Numbered from the stretch's first letter, positions 7,842 to 17,536 are shown. The stretch: DNA of 64,000 nt from Maricaulis sp947259345 (GCA_965217205.1 OZ244254.1:806001-870000), one strand, 5' to 3'. Numbers and translations are program-made. The notes: generated from the sequence alone by a model not told the origin.

Positions 7842-9806
7842 TCACGCCGCACGGATCTGGTCGAGGAAGCTGGCCAGCGCGTCCTTCAGGCGTTCAGCGT
7901 CCGAAGAAACACCCTGGGCGGCTGTCAGCACTTCCCCGGCACCGGAATCGGTGTCGCGCACATTGCTCGACAGGGCGGCAATGCTCTCGGTGACCTGCGA
8001 GGTTCCGGCGGCAGCCTGGGACACGCTCCCGGCGATCTCGCGGGCGGCGGCATCCTGTTGCTCGATGGCCGAAGCGATGGCGGTCGTGCTCTGTGAGACA
8101 CGGTCGATCGTGGTCACCATGGAGCCGATCGCGGTGATCGCGTGATCGCCGCTTTTCTGGATTGACTCGATCTGGTCGGCTATTTCCAGCGTGGCCTTGG
8201 CGGTCTGGTCCGCGAGTGCTTTCACTTCCGACGCGACAACCGCGAAACCCTTGCCAGCATCGCCGGCACGCGAGGCTTCAATGGTGGCGTTGAGCGCGAG
8301 CAGATTGGTCTGCTCGGCGATGGACTGGATCAGGGTGACGACATCGCCAATCCTGACCACGGCGGCGCCGAGGCCGGATACGGTGGTTCGAGTGACGTCG
8401 GCCTCCTGGACGGCATCGCTGGTCAGGGTGCGGGATTCGGTGACCTGGCGATTGATCTCCTGGATCGAGCTGGTCAACTCTTCCGCAGCCGAGGCCACAG
8501 CCTGGGTGTTGGCCGATGTTTCTTCCGCAGCGCTGGCGACGATGGAGGAGCGCTCGTCCGATTGCTGTGCCACGTCGCGAAGGCGACCGGCGACCTGAAT
8601 CATGGCGGATGATGCCGTTGTGACATCCTGGGCAATGCTGCCGACGCTGGCGTCGAACTCGTCTGCCATTTCGTTGAGGATGCGGCGCTTTTCATCGGCA
8701 GCCCGTGCGTCGGCCTCGGCCTGCTCTGCGCGCATGCGATCGATTTCGATCTGGTTCTTCTGGAAGATCAGCACGGCGCTGGCCATCTGGCCGATCTCCC
8801 CACCCTGGCGCTGGGCCGGGACTTGGCCGTCGGTCTTGCCGTCGGCGAGTTCGCCCATGGCGTCAGTCAAGGCCTTGATGGGAGCGGCAATCGAGCGGCC
8901 CACCCACCAGCATAGCAGGCCGGCGATGGCGGCAATGGCGACAACCAGGCCCAGGGTAATCATGCGAATCCGGTTGCGCTCGGCCTCAAGTGATGCGACC
9001 GCAGCCCGGCCTTCGATCTGGGCGATTTCGAGGATTTGATCGAAGTCCGGCGACATGTCTGCGAAGATGTCGGAGAGTTGCCCGATGGTCTCGTTGAGGG
9101 CCAGCTGGCCTTCAGCCCAAGCGTGGAAGTCGCGGTTATAGGCCTGCATCAGACCGCGAATTGCGGCGACATCGGTTGCCGGGTAGTCGCGCTGCGCCAG
9201 GAGTTCATCGAACTCGGTCTGACGGGCATCGAAGGAGGCGATGTAGCGCGGGGTGCCGCGCAGCATGAAGTCTTTCTCGTGTCGGCGCATCATCAACATG
9301 ATGACGGTCAGATCCGCGTCGTTGAAATCGGCCAGGCGGCCTTCCACGTCACGGACCGACGAGCGCAGGGCACCTTGCAGTCCTTCTTCATGCGTCAGGC
9401 CGAGAACCGTCTGTTCCGCCACCACATCGGCGAAGACCTGGCGATGCTGTGGGAGATTGGTTTCCAGACGTCCAAGCGCCTCGGTGATTTCGTCAGGCGT
9501 GTCGAGCTGGCGAAGACCGGCGAGCCGCTCGGCTACAAGATCGGCATCGGTCTGATAGAGGTCGAGATAGCGAGCTTCATTGCGAAGCAGAAAGTCCTTT
9601 TCGCGGCGACGCATCTGCAGCGCGCCAACTTCCATCTCAAGCGAGAGACGCTCGATGTCGGTGAAGTTTTTCTGGCGTGCCAAGGCGTGCGTCGTCGCAT
9701 TGTCGCTATACCACAGCGTCGCCGCCAGCGAGATCAGCGTGATGGCAACCAGCGCCCCCAATATCCCGACCCGAGCAAAAATCGGAAGCGATTGCAGTCC
9801 TCGCAT
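7842..9806 (-). CDS. Methyl-accepting chemotaxis protein with HBM sensor domain
   Basis: 654 residues. TM1 at about 12-32 (VGILGALVAITLISLAATLWY), then a roughly 250-residue periplasmic helical region holding two copies of a motif (RRREKDFLLRNEARYLDLY near residue 58 and RRHEKDFMLRGTPRYIASF near 165). This repeat is characteristic of the helical bimodular (HBM) ligand-binding domain. TM2 (ITLGLVVAIAAIAGLLCWWVG) precedes HAMP, and the cytoplasmic signalling hairpin includes the tip QTNLLALNATIEASRAGDAG. No CheR pentapeptide is seen at the C-terminus. The AGGAGG ribosome site is 7 bp before the ATG. The porin gene follows at once, so receptor and outer-membrane channel may share an inducer. Confidence 0.93.
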   Translation of the reverse strand: MRGLQSLPIFARVGILGALVAITLISLAATLWYSDNATTHALARQKNFTDIERLSLEMEVGALQMRRREKDFLLRNEARYLDLYQTDADLVAERLAGLRQLDTPDEITEALGRLETNLPQHRQVFADVVAEQTVLGLTHEEGLQGALRSSVRDVEGRLADFNDADLTVIMLMMRRHEKDFMLRGTPRYIASFDARQTEFDELLAQRDYPATDVAAIRGLMQAYNRDFHAWAEGQLALNETIGQLSDIFADMSPDFDQILEIAQIEGRAAVASLEAERNRIRMITLGLVVAIAAIAGLLCWWVGRSIAAPIKALTDAMGELADGKTDGQVPAQRQGGEIGQMASAVLIFQKNQIEIDRMRAEQAEADARAADEKRRILNEMADEFDASVGSIAQDVTTASSAMIQVAGRLRDVAQQSDERSSIVASAAEETSANTQAVASAAEELTSSIQEINRQVTESRTLTSDAVQEADVTRTTVSGLGAAVVRIGDVVTLIQSIAEQTNLLALNATIEASRAGDAGKGFAVVASEVKALADQTAKATLEIADQIESIQKSGDHAITAIGSMVTTIDRVSQSTTAIASAIEQQDAAAREIAGSVSQAAAGTSQVTESIAALSSNVRDTDSGAGEVLTAAQGVSSDAERLKDALASFLDQIRAA

Positions 9807-10191
9807 GTCATGTCCTCCTGCAGAGCGGGCTGCAAAGGCGCGCTCTCATTTTCCAGCCGATAAGAATTGAGGGCGGCTTAGACGCGCGAGAGAGGGCAGT
9901 GACAGTTTTATGTAATTTCGGGTCGTTAGGGTGATGTTAGGGATAATCGGTCGTCAGCTATTCGGTAATTATCGAAAAATCGACATGGCAAGTGCTGGTT
10001 GATGTAACCTGCCCTATCTTGTTGATTGTTTGGCTAGGTTTTGGAGCGCTTGGCCCGAAGTTCTCGTATGCGATTTATAGTTGATCACCTTGGCGATTTT
10101 GAAACCTGAGGTGTCGCTGCACGCGATCATCGGATATTCGCAGATGTCCTTCGCGGGAGATGGAGTTCTGCTGCCGTGCGGACTTTCGGGG
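9807..10191. other. Intergenic region, AT-richer
   Basis: 385 bp between the chemoreceptor start and the nitroreductase stop. It is visibly richer in A/T than its surroundings around 9900-10100. It probably holds the chemoreceptor promoter on the minus strand. No convincing ORF, hairpin terminator or RNA gene was found. Confidence 0.5.
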
Positions 10192-10812
10192 CTACCAGAA
10201 TTCAACTCGCGCAGGCGGTCGGGCTCGCTCTACAGGTTCATCCGTGACGCTGCCGATATAGATGAAGCCGGCGACTCGTTCGCCGGAGCGCAGGTTGAGT
10301 GAATCCTTGACCCGAGGATCAAAGGCGTACCACTCGGTCAGCCATTGCGCGCCGAAACCCATCGCGGATGCGGCAATCAGCAGGTTCTGGCACACGGCAC
10401 CGGATGACAGGATTTGTTCCCATTCCGGGACTTTGTGTTTTTCGACAACATTGGAAATCACGGCCACAACGAGCGGTGCCCGCGTCAGACGTTCCGACTC
10501 GAATCTAATCTGGGCGTCGGTCGCATCAGGATGGGTGTCCGCGTAGACCTCACCAAGGGTCTTGCCGAATCTCGCGCGGGCCTCTCCTTCAAATACGATG
10601 AAGCGCCAGGGCGCGAGCTTGCCATGGTCGGGTACCCGCGCTGCGATCCCGAGCAACCGGTCACGCTGGGCCGGTGTGGGGCCGGGTTCGGCCATGGTAA
10701 TGGCTGTTGCAGAACGACGCCGGGAGAGCAGCACGATCGTGTCCGCGCTTGCATGGCTGGGTGCGAGGCGCTCGCCCGGTGTGGGAAAAGGCGGAAATGG
10801 CGTATCATTCAT
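10192..10812 (-). CDS. Nitroreductase family protein (YdjA-like)
   Basis: 206 residues from the ATG at 10812. FMN-dependent NAD(P)H oxidoreductase fold: SRRRSATAI near residue 30 (FMN phosphate contact), VPDHGKLAPWRFIVFEG (about 61-77), AVCQNLLIAASAMGFGAQWLTEW (about 139-161) and a C-terminal GFIYIGSV strand. This pattern matches the short YdjA/TdsD branch. A TTG 12 bp upstream is possible, but AGCAGG spacing favours the ATG. Divergent from the TetR gene (114 bp), so it may share control with the efflux operon. Confidence 0.87.
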   Translation of the reverse strand: MNDTPFPPFPTPGERLAPSHASADTIVLLSRRRSATAITMAEPGPTPAQRDRLLGIAARVPDHGKLAPWRFIVFEGEARARFGKTLGEVYADTHPDATDAQIRFESERLTRAPLVVAVISNVVEKHKVPEWEQILSSGAVCQNLLIAASAMGFGAQWLTEWYAFDPRVKDSLNLRSGERVAGFIYIGSVTDEPVERARPPARVEFW

Positions 10813-10926
10813 TATGATGGGCAACCTGCTGACTGCGAGACTATCTTTGACCTTAATGGTCCGTGGTCGGTATACCTGTGCTCGGGGACTGCACTCATAT
10901 CGAGTTGTTGGGGAAACGTAACAAGT

Positions 10927-11574
10927 ATGAACGCTGAAATCGCCTTCGAAGATGACACACCGGCTGATCGCCGACGCCGCAAGGTGCGCGAAGCCATCAT
11001 TGATGCGGCCGAGGCGATTTTCACCTCGGAGGGCGAGGAAGGCATTTCCATGCGGCGCCTGGCCGAGGCCATCGATTACTCACCCGCCGCCATCTACAAG
11101 TATTTTGCCTCCAAGGACGAACTCTTCACCGCCATCCGCGAGATGTTCTTCGAGCGCCTGCTCGCCCGCATCCACGCTGCCATGGGTGAGGGGGGCGAGA
11201 CGGCCGTCCTTTGTGCCCGCTGCATGCGAGCCTATATCGAGACCGGCATGGAAGAGCCCAATCACTACATGATGGCCTTCTCGCCATCGGTGACGGCCAA
11301 GCCGCATCTGCATGACGAAAAGGAAGTGGCTTTCGAGGCGGAGGAAAAACTGGTCCAGATGATTGCGGCCGGTCAGTCGGAGGGCGCCTTTCGGAGCATT
11401 GACCCGAAAGTGGCCTCCAAGGCCGTTTGGGCCAGCCTGCATGGTTTGACCATGCTGATTGTTTGCCTCGACGACTTTCCCAATGGTATGCCGGGGTCTG
11501 AACATGTGACGCTGGACGCGGTGATCGACCTGCAAATGGACATGATCATGCGGGGTCTGATCAAAAACGCATAA
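10927..11574 (+). CDS. TetR/AcrR family transcriptional regulator
   Basis: 215 residues. N-terminal HTH: AIIDAAEAIFTSEGEEGISM then LAEAIDYSPAAIYKYFASKDELF, the TetR recognition helix region. The C-terminal part resembles the TetR_C_33-like ligand domain (AVWASLHGLTMLIVCLDDF). The frame is open far upstream to 10414, but that part is antisense to the nitroreductase gene; the ATG at 10927 gives a proper HTH N-terminus. It precedes an RND efflux operon in the same direction and is the likely repressor of it, perhaps through the palindrome at 11591-11625. Confidence 0.9.
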   Translation: MNAEIAFEDDTPADRRRRKVREAIIDAAEAIFTSEGEEGISMRRLAEAIDYSPAAIYKYFASKDELFTAIREMFFERLLARIHAAMGEGGETAVLCARCMRAYIETGMEEPNHYMMAFSPSVTAKPHLHDEKEVAFEAEEKLVQMIAAGQSEGAFRSIDPKVASKAVWASLHGLTMLIVCLDDFPNGMPGSEHVTLDAVIDLQMDMIMRGLIKNA

Positions 11575-11590
11575 TTTGTATGCATAAATA

Positions 11591-11625
11591 TGTAAACGCC
11601 GTTCACTTCTCAAACGGCATTTACA
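11591..11625. promoter_or_regulatory. 35-bp palindrome, candidate TetR operator
   Basis: TGTAAACGCCGTT (11591-11603), spacer CACTTCTCA, AACGGCATTTACA (11613-11625): 12 of 13 positions are complementary. It lies between the TetR stop codon and the start of the membrane fusion gene. No T-run follows, which argues for an operator rather than a terminator. Confidence 0.6.
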
Positions 11626-11665
11626 AGACTATATCCTCGTCAGGTGACAGGACGAGGGTGTTCAC

Positions 11666-12804
11666 ATGTCTCTATACAAGCGTCGCATGGGTGCCGGCAG
11701 CGCGGTGGCTCTGGCCGCGATCCTGGTCGCTCTGTTGGTGTTCGGCGTAACCGCGCTGCGGGCCGAGGCCAATTTCACCGCAACCGCGCCGGCGCCATTG
11801 AGCGTCTCCGTGCTGACCGCGGACTATGATCCCGAGGCGCGCATTGCCGAATTTTCCCGGGGCTGATTACAGCCCGCCGCGAAAGCGCACTGGGCTTTGA
11901 ACGCGCCGGCCGCATTGACCGCATCAGCGTCGATGTGGGCGACCGCGTGCAGGCGGGTGATGTTCTGGCCCGTCTTGATGTGCGGGCTGTCGAGGCGCAG
12001 ATTGCCGCTGCCGACGCCCAGACAGCCGAAGCCGCCGCCCAGACAGCACTGGCCAGTGAGACGGAAAATCGTCAGGCCCAATTGCTCGAACGCGGCCATA
12101 TTTCACAACAACGCTATGACGAAGTGCGGACCTCGACACGGGCGGCGCTTGCCCGTCAAAACGCCGCTGCGGCCGCGGCTGACGCGCTGCGCGTGCAGCT
12201 CGACCTCTCGGTCATTACCGCGCCGTTTGATGGTGTCGTGACGGCTCGCCGTGCCGATGAGGGAGCGATCGCCTCGCCCGGTCAGCCATTACTGGAACTG
12301 GTCGAACTCGACTCCCTTGAGGTCCGGGTCGGCCTGCCCCAATCCGTCGCGGCAAGCTATACACCCGGCGATATTGCCAGCTTCCAGGTCGATAGCCAGA
12401 GCGTGCCGGTTGTCGCCCGTTTCCGCGCCTCGTCGAGCGTCGTGGATCGCCAGACCCGCACGGTGACGGCTGTATTCGACCTCGCGCCGGATCAACGGGT
12501 CGCGGCCGGCCAGATCGTAAGACTGGCAGTGGAGACCCCGATCGTCGCCGAGGGCTTCTGGGTACCCACAGCTGCCTTGGCCGAAGGCCGCCGCGGCTTG
12601 TGGTCGATCTATGTGCTTTCGCCGGATGCGGGCGGCGCCTACACGCTCGAAGCGCGAGTGGTCGAGACCGTGCGTATCGAAGCGGAACGCGTCTTTGTCC
12701 GCGGCGCCGTCGAGGATGGTGAACTCCTGCTCGCCTCCGGCCTGCAACGCATCACGCCCGGACAGCGCGTTATCCCGGCGGTGCAGGAGGCACGCGCCCG
12801 ATGA
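11666..12804 (+). pseudogene. RND efflux membrane fusion protein (HlyD/AcrA family), frameshifted
   Basis: The first frame runs 11666-11866 (66 residues: membrane anchor SAVALAAILVALLVFGVTAL, then ATAPAPLSVSVLTADYDPEARIAEFSRG) and ends at TGA. The adjoining frame continues without a start at LITARRESALGFERAGRID, then VGDRVQAGDVLARLD (lipoyl half), a coiled-coil hairpin, DLSVITAPFDGVVTARRADEG (second lipoyl half) and a beta-barrel region to 12804. One additional G in CGGGGCTG (11858-11865) would join them as EFSRGLITARRESALGFE, which is a normal RND fusion-protein sequence. No slippery heptamer is present in the zero frame. Either a true mutation or a base-calling error. It overlaps the transporter gene by ATGA. 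Confidence 0.82.
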
Positions 12805-15800
12805 GTACGCTCTTTTATCGCTATTCGCGTCTGACCGCGCTGGCTGTCATTTTGCTGGTGGCTGCCGGTTTCGGGGCCCTGCTTTCGCTGGGTCGCCAGG
12901 AGGATCCGTCGCTGACCGAGCGGTTCGGAATTATTGTCACGGCTTTTCCCGGTGCCTCGGCTGAACGTGTCGAGGCTCTGGTGACCGAGCCGCTTGAGAA
13001 TGCCATCCACGAATTGGCGGAGATCAATACTACCAGCTCCAATTCGCGTTCCGGCGTGTCCGTGATCCAGCTGCAAATTCGTGAGGACCTCAACGCGACC
13101 CGGGTCGACCAGGCCTGGACCCAGATCCGCGAGCAGGTCGAAAGCGTCCGGCCCAGCCTGCCACAGGGTGTGATCGCGCCGGATGTGAGACGGCAATATC
13201 TCGGCGCCGCAACCATGATCGTGTCACTCAGCTGGGGCGAGAGCGGCGATGAGAACCTGGCCATCCTATCGCGTCTCGCGACCGATCTTGAATCACAATT
13301 GCGCAATATGAGCGGGACTGAAGAAACCGCCATTTTCGGCGAGGTCGAGGAGGAAATCCGTATCCTCGCCGATCCGGACACGCTCGCCGCGCTCGGCCTG
13401 ACCATGGCCGATCTGGCGCGGCTGACCGCGAGCGCAGACGCCAAATCGCCTGCCGGCGAACTGCGGGCTGGCGGCACGGACCTCAATGTCGAGATTGCCG
13501 GAGAATTCGACGGGCTGGATCGCATCCGTGCGATCGCGCTGGGTGAGGGCCCCGATGGGGAGTTCATTCGAGTGGGTGATGTTGCCGTGGTCGAGAAGGG
13601 GGCTCGTACGCCGGCCGATGCCATCGCCATGACCCAAGGGCGACGCGCGGTCTTTGTCGCCGCCTACCTTCAGCCTGAGCTGCGGGTCGATACCTGGTCG
13701 GCGGCAGCGGATTCAGTTGTTGCCGATTTCGCGGCCTCGGTGCCCGGCGTTCAGGTCGATACCATCTTTCGCCAGGCTGAGTACGTCGACAGGCGGCTGA
13801 GCGGCCTGGCACGGGACCTGGGATATTCGGCCCTGATTGTCTTTGCCGTTCTGTTCCTGATGATGGGCTGGCGCGCGGCCTTGATCGTTGGCTCGGCCCT
13901 CCCCTTGACCGTCCTTGCTGTCCTCTTGCTCACCCGGATCTATGGAGAGCCGCTGCACCAGATGTCGGTCACCGGCCTGGTCGTGGCGCTCGGCCTCTTG
14001 ATCGACAATGCCATCGTCGTGGTTGATGAATACCGCCTCATGCGAGCGCGCGGGTCACAGCCGCTCGAGGCCTTGGACAAGGCGATCCGCCATCTGTTCG
14101 CGCCTTTGCTCGCCTCGACGCTGACGACTGTCTTCGCATTCGCACCGATCGCGCTGATGCCGGGGGCCTCTGGCGAATTCATTTCGATGATCGGGATTTC
14201 GGTGATTTTCGCCGTCGTCTCCTCCTTCCTGCTCGCCATGACCGTCGTCGGCGCCTTCGCTGCCTGGTTTGATGATCCGGCGATCGCCGGTGGTCCCCGC
14301 CGCTTCTGGCGGCACGGGATCGGTGCAGGCCCGCTGGCCAGTCTCTACAGGGGTGTTCTCGATGCGGTGACACATCGCCCCTGGACGGGACTGGTCGGCG
14401 GTGTCCTCCTGCCCATCGCCGGATTCCTCGCGGCGTCGACCCTGCCGATACAATTCTTCCCGCCGACCGATCGGGACATGTTCCAGTTGTCGCTGGAACT
14501 GCCATCCTCGACCTCGATTGCGGAAACACGCCGCCAGACCGAGCGCGCGACCGCGCTGATCGAGTCCTATGAGGGTGTCGAGCGGGTCTCCTGGGTGATC
14601 GGTGAGAGCGCGCCGCGAACCTATTACAATGTGGTTGGCAACCAGTCCGGCGTGTCGAGCTATGCCGCCGGTTTCGTCCATACGGCTTCGGCCGAGGCCA
14701 CCGCCCGCATCCTGCCCGATTTGCAACAGCGCGTGATGTCTGAATTCCCGGACGCGCGTTTGCTCACATTGCCCTTTGAGCAGGGGCCGCCCATTCCCGC
14801 ACCGATCGAGCTGGTTCTCGTCGGACCGGAACTCTCGGAGCTCAACCGTTTGGGCAATGAAATTCGCGCTGTCCTGGCGCGGACGCCCACTGTCACCCAT
14901 ACGCTGGCCCTGTTGGAAATGGGTGAGCCGGTGGCCCGCATCATGGCCGATGAGGCCGCTGCAGAACTCGCCGGAATTCGCCTTGATGACCTCGCCAACC
15001 GGTTGCGAGGCGAATTGGACGGCGTTGTCGGCGGAAGCGTGCTGGAAGGTGTCCAGGAATTGCCGGTTCGGGTCATTGCCCGTGACTCGCGGCGATCCAG
15101 CCTCTCAGCCGTTTCCGCCTCTCCCTTTGCCACACAGGGGGATGACATCCTGTCCTCGCCCATGGCGGCCCTGGGTGACGTTGTTCTGGCCCCGCAAGTG
15201 GCTCGCATTCCGCACGAGGACGGGCGCCGGGTGAACACGATCTACGGCTATCTCGATCCCTATACGCTGCCGGCCCCGGCGCTCGAGCATTTCTTCGCGG
15301 CGCTCGACGAGGCCGGCATCATCCTGCCGCCGGGCTATGAATTGCAGGTGGCTGGCGAGGCGGCCGAGCGCGGGAGCGCCATGGCCGGCCTGTTCGGCAC
15401 CGCTCTGCCGCTCCTGGTCCTGATGATCGGATCAGTGGTGCTGGCCTTCAATTCCTTCCGCTTTGCCGGCGTGATCTTTGTCGTTGCTTTCCTGTCCGTC
15501 GGGCTCGCCATGTTCGGTGTCTGGGCCTTCGGCACACCGCTGGGTTTTAACGCCATTGTCGGTTCGATGGGATTGATGGGCCTGTCGATCAATGGCGCCA
15601 TCGTTGTTCTCTCGGCCCTGCGGGCCAATCCGGCGGCTCTGGCGCTGGAGGCGGGAGCCGTCCAGGCGACCGTGATGGATGCGACCCGGCACATCATCTC
15701 GACGACCCTGACCACGATTGGCGGCTTCATTCCGCTTATCCTGTCCGGCGACAGCTTCTGGCTGCCCTTCGCCGCTGCGATGGTTGGAGGGGTGGCGGGA

Positions 15801-15956
15801 TCCGCACTATTGGCGCTCGTCTTTGCACCGGCCGCCTTCACACTGCTGACCCGGCTGTCATTGAAAAAGCAACGCCTGCTCGCCGCGATGCGGCGCGATC
15901 AGGGACGCGACGCCGGCACTGCGTCGGGCTTGCCCGGCCTGCCCGAACACGCCTAG
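12801..15956 (+). CDS. RND efflux transporter permease (AcrB family)
   Basis: 1051 residues. Inner-membrane proton-driven drug or metabolite exporter. The N-terminal helix (SRLTALAVILLVAAGFGALLSL) is followed by a periplasmic porter domain, TM bundle with LVVALGLLIDNAIVVVDEYRLMRARG (helix 4, the Asp pair of the proton relay in related pumps), a second porter domain and the second helix bundle ending near residue 1030. The missing hydrophobic-substrate markers and the sequence NAIVVVDEYR place it with HAE1-like pumps of the broader type. Translationally coupled to the fusion protein by ATGA. No outer-membrane factor gene follows, so it probably uses a shared TolC. Confidence 0.93.
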   Translation: MSTLFYRYSRLTALAVILLVAAGFGALLSLGRQEDPSLTERFGIIVTAFPGASAERVEALVTEPLENAIHELAEINTTSSNSRSGVSVIQLQIREDLNATRVDQAWTQIREQVESVRPSLPQGVIAPDVRRQYLGAATMIVSLSWGESGDENLAILSRLATDLESQLRNMSGTEETAIFGEVEEEIRILADPDTLAALGLTMADLARLTASADAKSPAGELRAGGTDLNVEIAGEFDGLDRIRAIALGEGPDGEFIRVGDVAVVEKGARTPADAIAMTQGRRAVFVAAYLQPELRVDTWSAAADSVVADFAASVPGVQVDTIFRQAEYVDRRLSGLARDLGYSALIVFAVLFLMMGWRAALIVGSALPLTVLAVLLLTRIYGEPLHQMSVTGLVVALGLLIDNAIVVVDEYRLMRARGSQPLEALDKAIRHLFAPLLASTLTTVFAFAPIALMPGASGEFISMIGISVIFAVVSSFLLAMTVVGAFAAWFDDPAIAGGPRRFWRHGIGAGPLASLYRGVLDAVTHRPWTGLVGGVLLPIAGFLAASTLPIQFFPPTDRDMFQLSLELPSSTSIAETRRQTERATALIESYEGVERVSWVIGESAPRTYYNVVGNQSGVSSYAAGFVHTASAEATARILPDLQQRVMSEFPDARLLTLPFEQGPPIPAPIELVLVGPELSELNRLGNEIRAVLARTPTVTHTLALLEMGEPVARIMADEAAAELAGIRLDDLANRLRGELDGVVGGSVLEGVQELPVRVIARDSRRSSLSAVSASPFATQGDDILSSPMAALGDVVLAPQVARIPHEDGRRVNTIYGYLDPYTLPAPALEHFFAALDEAGIILPPGYELQVAGEAAERGSAMAGLFGTALPLLVLMIGSVVLAFNSFRFAGVIFVVAFLSVGLAMFGVWAFGTPLGFNAIVGSMGLMGLSINGAIVVLSALRANPAALALEAGAVQATVMDATRHIISTTLTTIGGFIPLILSGDSFWLPFAAAMVGGVAGSALLALVFAPAAFTLLTRLSLKKQRLLAAMRRDQGRDAGTASGLPGLPEHA

Positions 15957-15993
15957 CCCTGTGGGGTCTGGTAGGCAGTGATGATGGTGCGGC

Positions 15994-16599
15994 ATGACAC
16001 GTTCACGCGGGCCCTGGAAGGTCCATGACAGTCGCGAGATCTATCGCAATCCCTGGGTCAGCCTGACTGAGTATGAAGTCACGCAGCCGGATGGCGAGCC
16101 GGGTGTCTACGGCGTGGTCGGGTTTGCCAATCGAGCGCTTGCCATCCTGCCTCTGCTTGAGGATGGCCGTGTCGTCATGGTCGGTCAGCACCGCTTTCCG
16201 CAGGATCGCTATAGCTGGGAAATCCCCGAAGGCGGCGGCCCGCTGGGCACTGATCCGCAAGCGGGCGCGGCGCGCGAGCTGCGCGAGGAAACCGGCTATA
16301 AAGCGCAGTACTGGCAGGAAATTCTGCACATGGACTTGTCCAACTCGGTCACAGACGAGGCCGCGATCGGTTATATCGCGACCGGGCTTACACCGGGCGA
16401 GGCTGATCCGGAGGGGACCGAGGAGCTGGTCACGCGGGAAGTACATTTTCGTGATGCGCTGGACGAGGTGAGTTCAGGCAAGATAAGCGACGCCTTGACG
16501 GTGGCGATGCTGCTGCGGGCATACTACATGGCCCGGGAAGGCGCGCTGGATCCGGACCTGGCCGCTGCCATGCTGGATACCGGTGCGAGGAGAGCGTGA
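15994..16599 (+). CDS. Nudix hydrolase (ADP-ribose pyrophosphatase-like)
   Basis: 201 residues. Hydrolyses nucleoside diphosphate derivatives; the EIPEGGGPLG loop before the Nudix helix is typical of ADP-sugar pyrophosphatases. The Nudix box reads G-x5-T-x7-RELREETGY: the metal-binding REXXEE core is intact, but the upstream E of the consensus is T, as counted by eye. The stop codon overlaps the start of cysE (TGATG), so the pair is co-translated. Confidence 0.88.
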   Translation: MTRSRGPWKVHDSREIYRNPWVSLTEYEVTQPDGEPGVYGVVGFANRALAILPLLEDGRVVMVGQHRFPQDRYSWEIPEGGGPLGTDPQAGAARELREETGYKAQYWQEILHMDLSNSVTDEAAIGYIATGLTPGEADPEGTEELVTREVHFRDALDEVSSGKISDALTVAMLLRAYYMAREGALDPDLAAAMLDTGARRA

Positions 16600-17423
16600 T
16601 GTCACTCAGCGAAGTCGAGACCCCCGTCGAAGCCCGCAAGGGCGTGGATTCCATCTGGGCGCGCCTGCGCGTTGAAGCGGCTTCGGCCGCAGCCGAGGAG
16701 CCGATCCTCGCCAGTTTTCTGAACGCGGCCATCCTGCGCCATGCCAAATTCGCCGACGCGCTGGGCTATCGCATCGCGGCCAAACTCGCCGATGCCCAGC
16801 TGGATGCCATGCTGGCCCGCGATGTGGCGGAAGAAGCGCTGGCCGGGGATCCGGACATCGTCCCGCAAGCCGCCGCCGACATGATGGCCATCGATGAGCG
16901 CGATCCGGCCTGTTTGAGCCTTTTGCAGCCCTTCCTCTATTTCAAGGGCTATCACGCCCTGCAGGCCCATCGTGTCGCCCACTGGCTCTGGAATGAGGGG
17001 CGCCAGACCCTGGCTTTCCACCTGCAAAGCCGGGTAGGCGAACGTTTCGGCCTCGATATCCATCCGGCCGCACGGATCGGCCGCGGCGTCATGATTGACC
17101 ATGCGACCTCGGTCGTGATCGGCGAGACGGCTGTGATTGGTGATGATTGTTCCATCCTGCATGAAGTCACGCTGGGCGGAACGGGCGCGGCTCATGAGGA
17201 CCGCCATCCGAAAATCGGCAAGGGTGTGCTGATCGGCGCCGGTGCGCGCGTCCTCGGCAATATCAAGGTCGGCGACGGGGCGCGTATCGCGGCCGGTTCT
17301 GTCGTCCTGCACGATGTCCCTGCCGGCTGCACGGTGGCCGGTGTTCCGGCCAAGATCGTCGGCAATTGTTGTGACGAACCGGCCAAGAGCATGGATCAAA
17401 GCCTGCCCCAGGGGTCAGGGTGA
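16599..17423 (+). CDS. cysE: Serine O-acetyltransferase
   Basis: 274 residues. Transfers acetyl from acetyl-CoA to L-serine, the first step of cysteine synthesis. The N-terminal helical domain (SIWARLRVEAASAAAEEP) is followed by a left-handed beta-helix of hexapeptide repeats beginning near DIHPAARIGRGVMIDHATS, with the catalytic His in DIHPAA/DHATS, and LHEVTLGGTG and VAGVPAKIVG at the C-terminal end. The length matches the long (epsilon-type) CysE. The ATG at 16599 overlaps the Nudix stop; a GTG three bases earlier is also in frame. Confidence 0.95.
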   Translation: MSLSEVETPVEARKGVDSIWARLRVEAASAAAEEPILASFLNAAILRHAKFADALGYRIAAKLADAQLDAMLARDVAEEALAGDPDIVPQAAADMMAIDERDPACLSLLQPFLYFKGYHALQAHRVAHWLWNEGRQTLAFHLQSRVGERFGLDIHPAARIGRGVMIDHATSVVIGETAVIGDDCSILHEVTLGGTGAAHEDRHPKIGKGVLIGAGARVLGNIKVGDGARIAAGSVVLHDVPAGCTVAGVPAKIVGNCCDEPAKSMDQSLPQGSG

Positions 17424-17536
17424 AGCGTCCCCCAGCCATTTGAGTGCAGGCGCGTGGGCAGCATGATACTGGACGCGCACCCCTGTCTTGGGGTTAGTTG
17501 GCGCCAACTTCGAATCCCCGACCGGAGAATGATCCC

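Noticed and set aside
10414..10926. Upstream extension of the TetR frame
   Set aside because: Antisense to the nitroreductase gene; the HTH begins only after 10927.
11846..11870. Programmed -1 frameshift in the membrane fusion gene
   Set aside because: The shift direction would fit, but no X_XXY_YYZ slippery heptamer is in the zero frame and homologues use a single frame.
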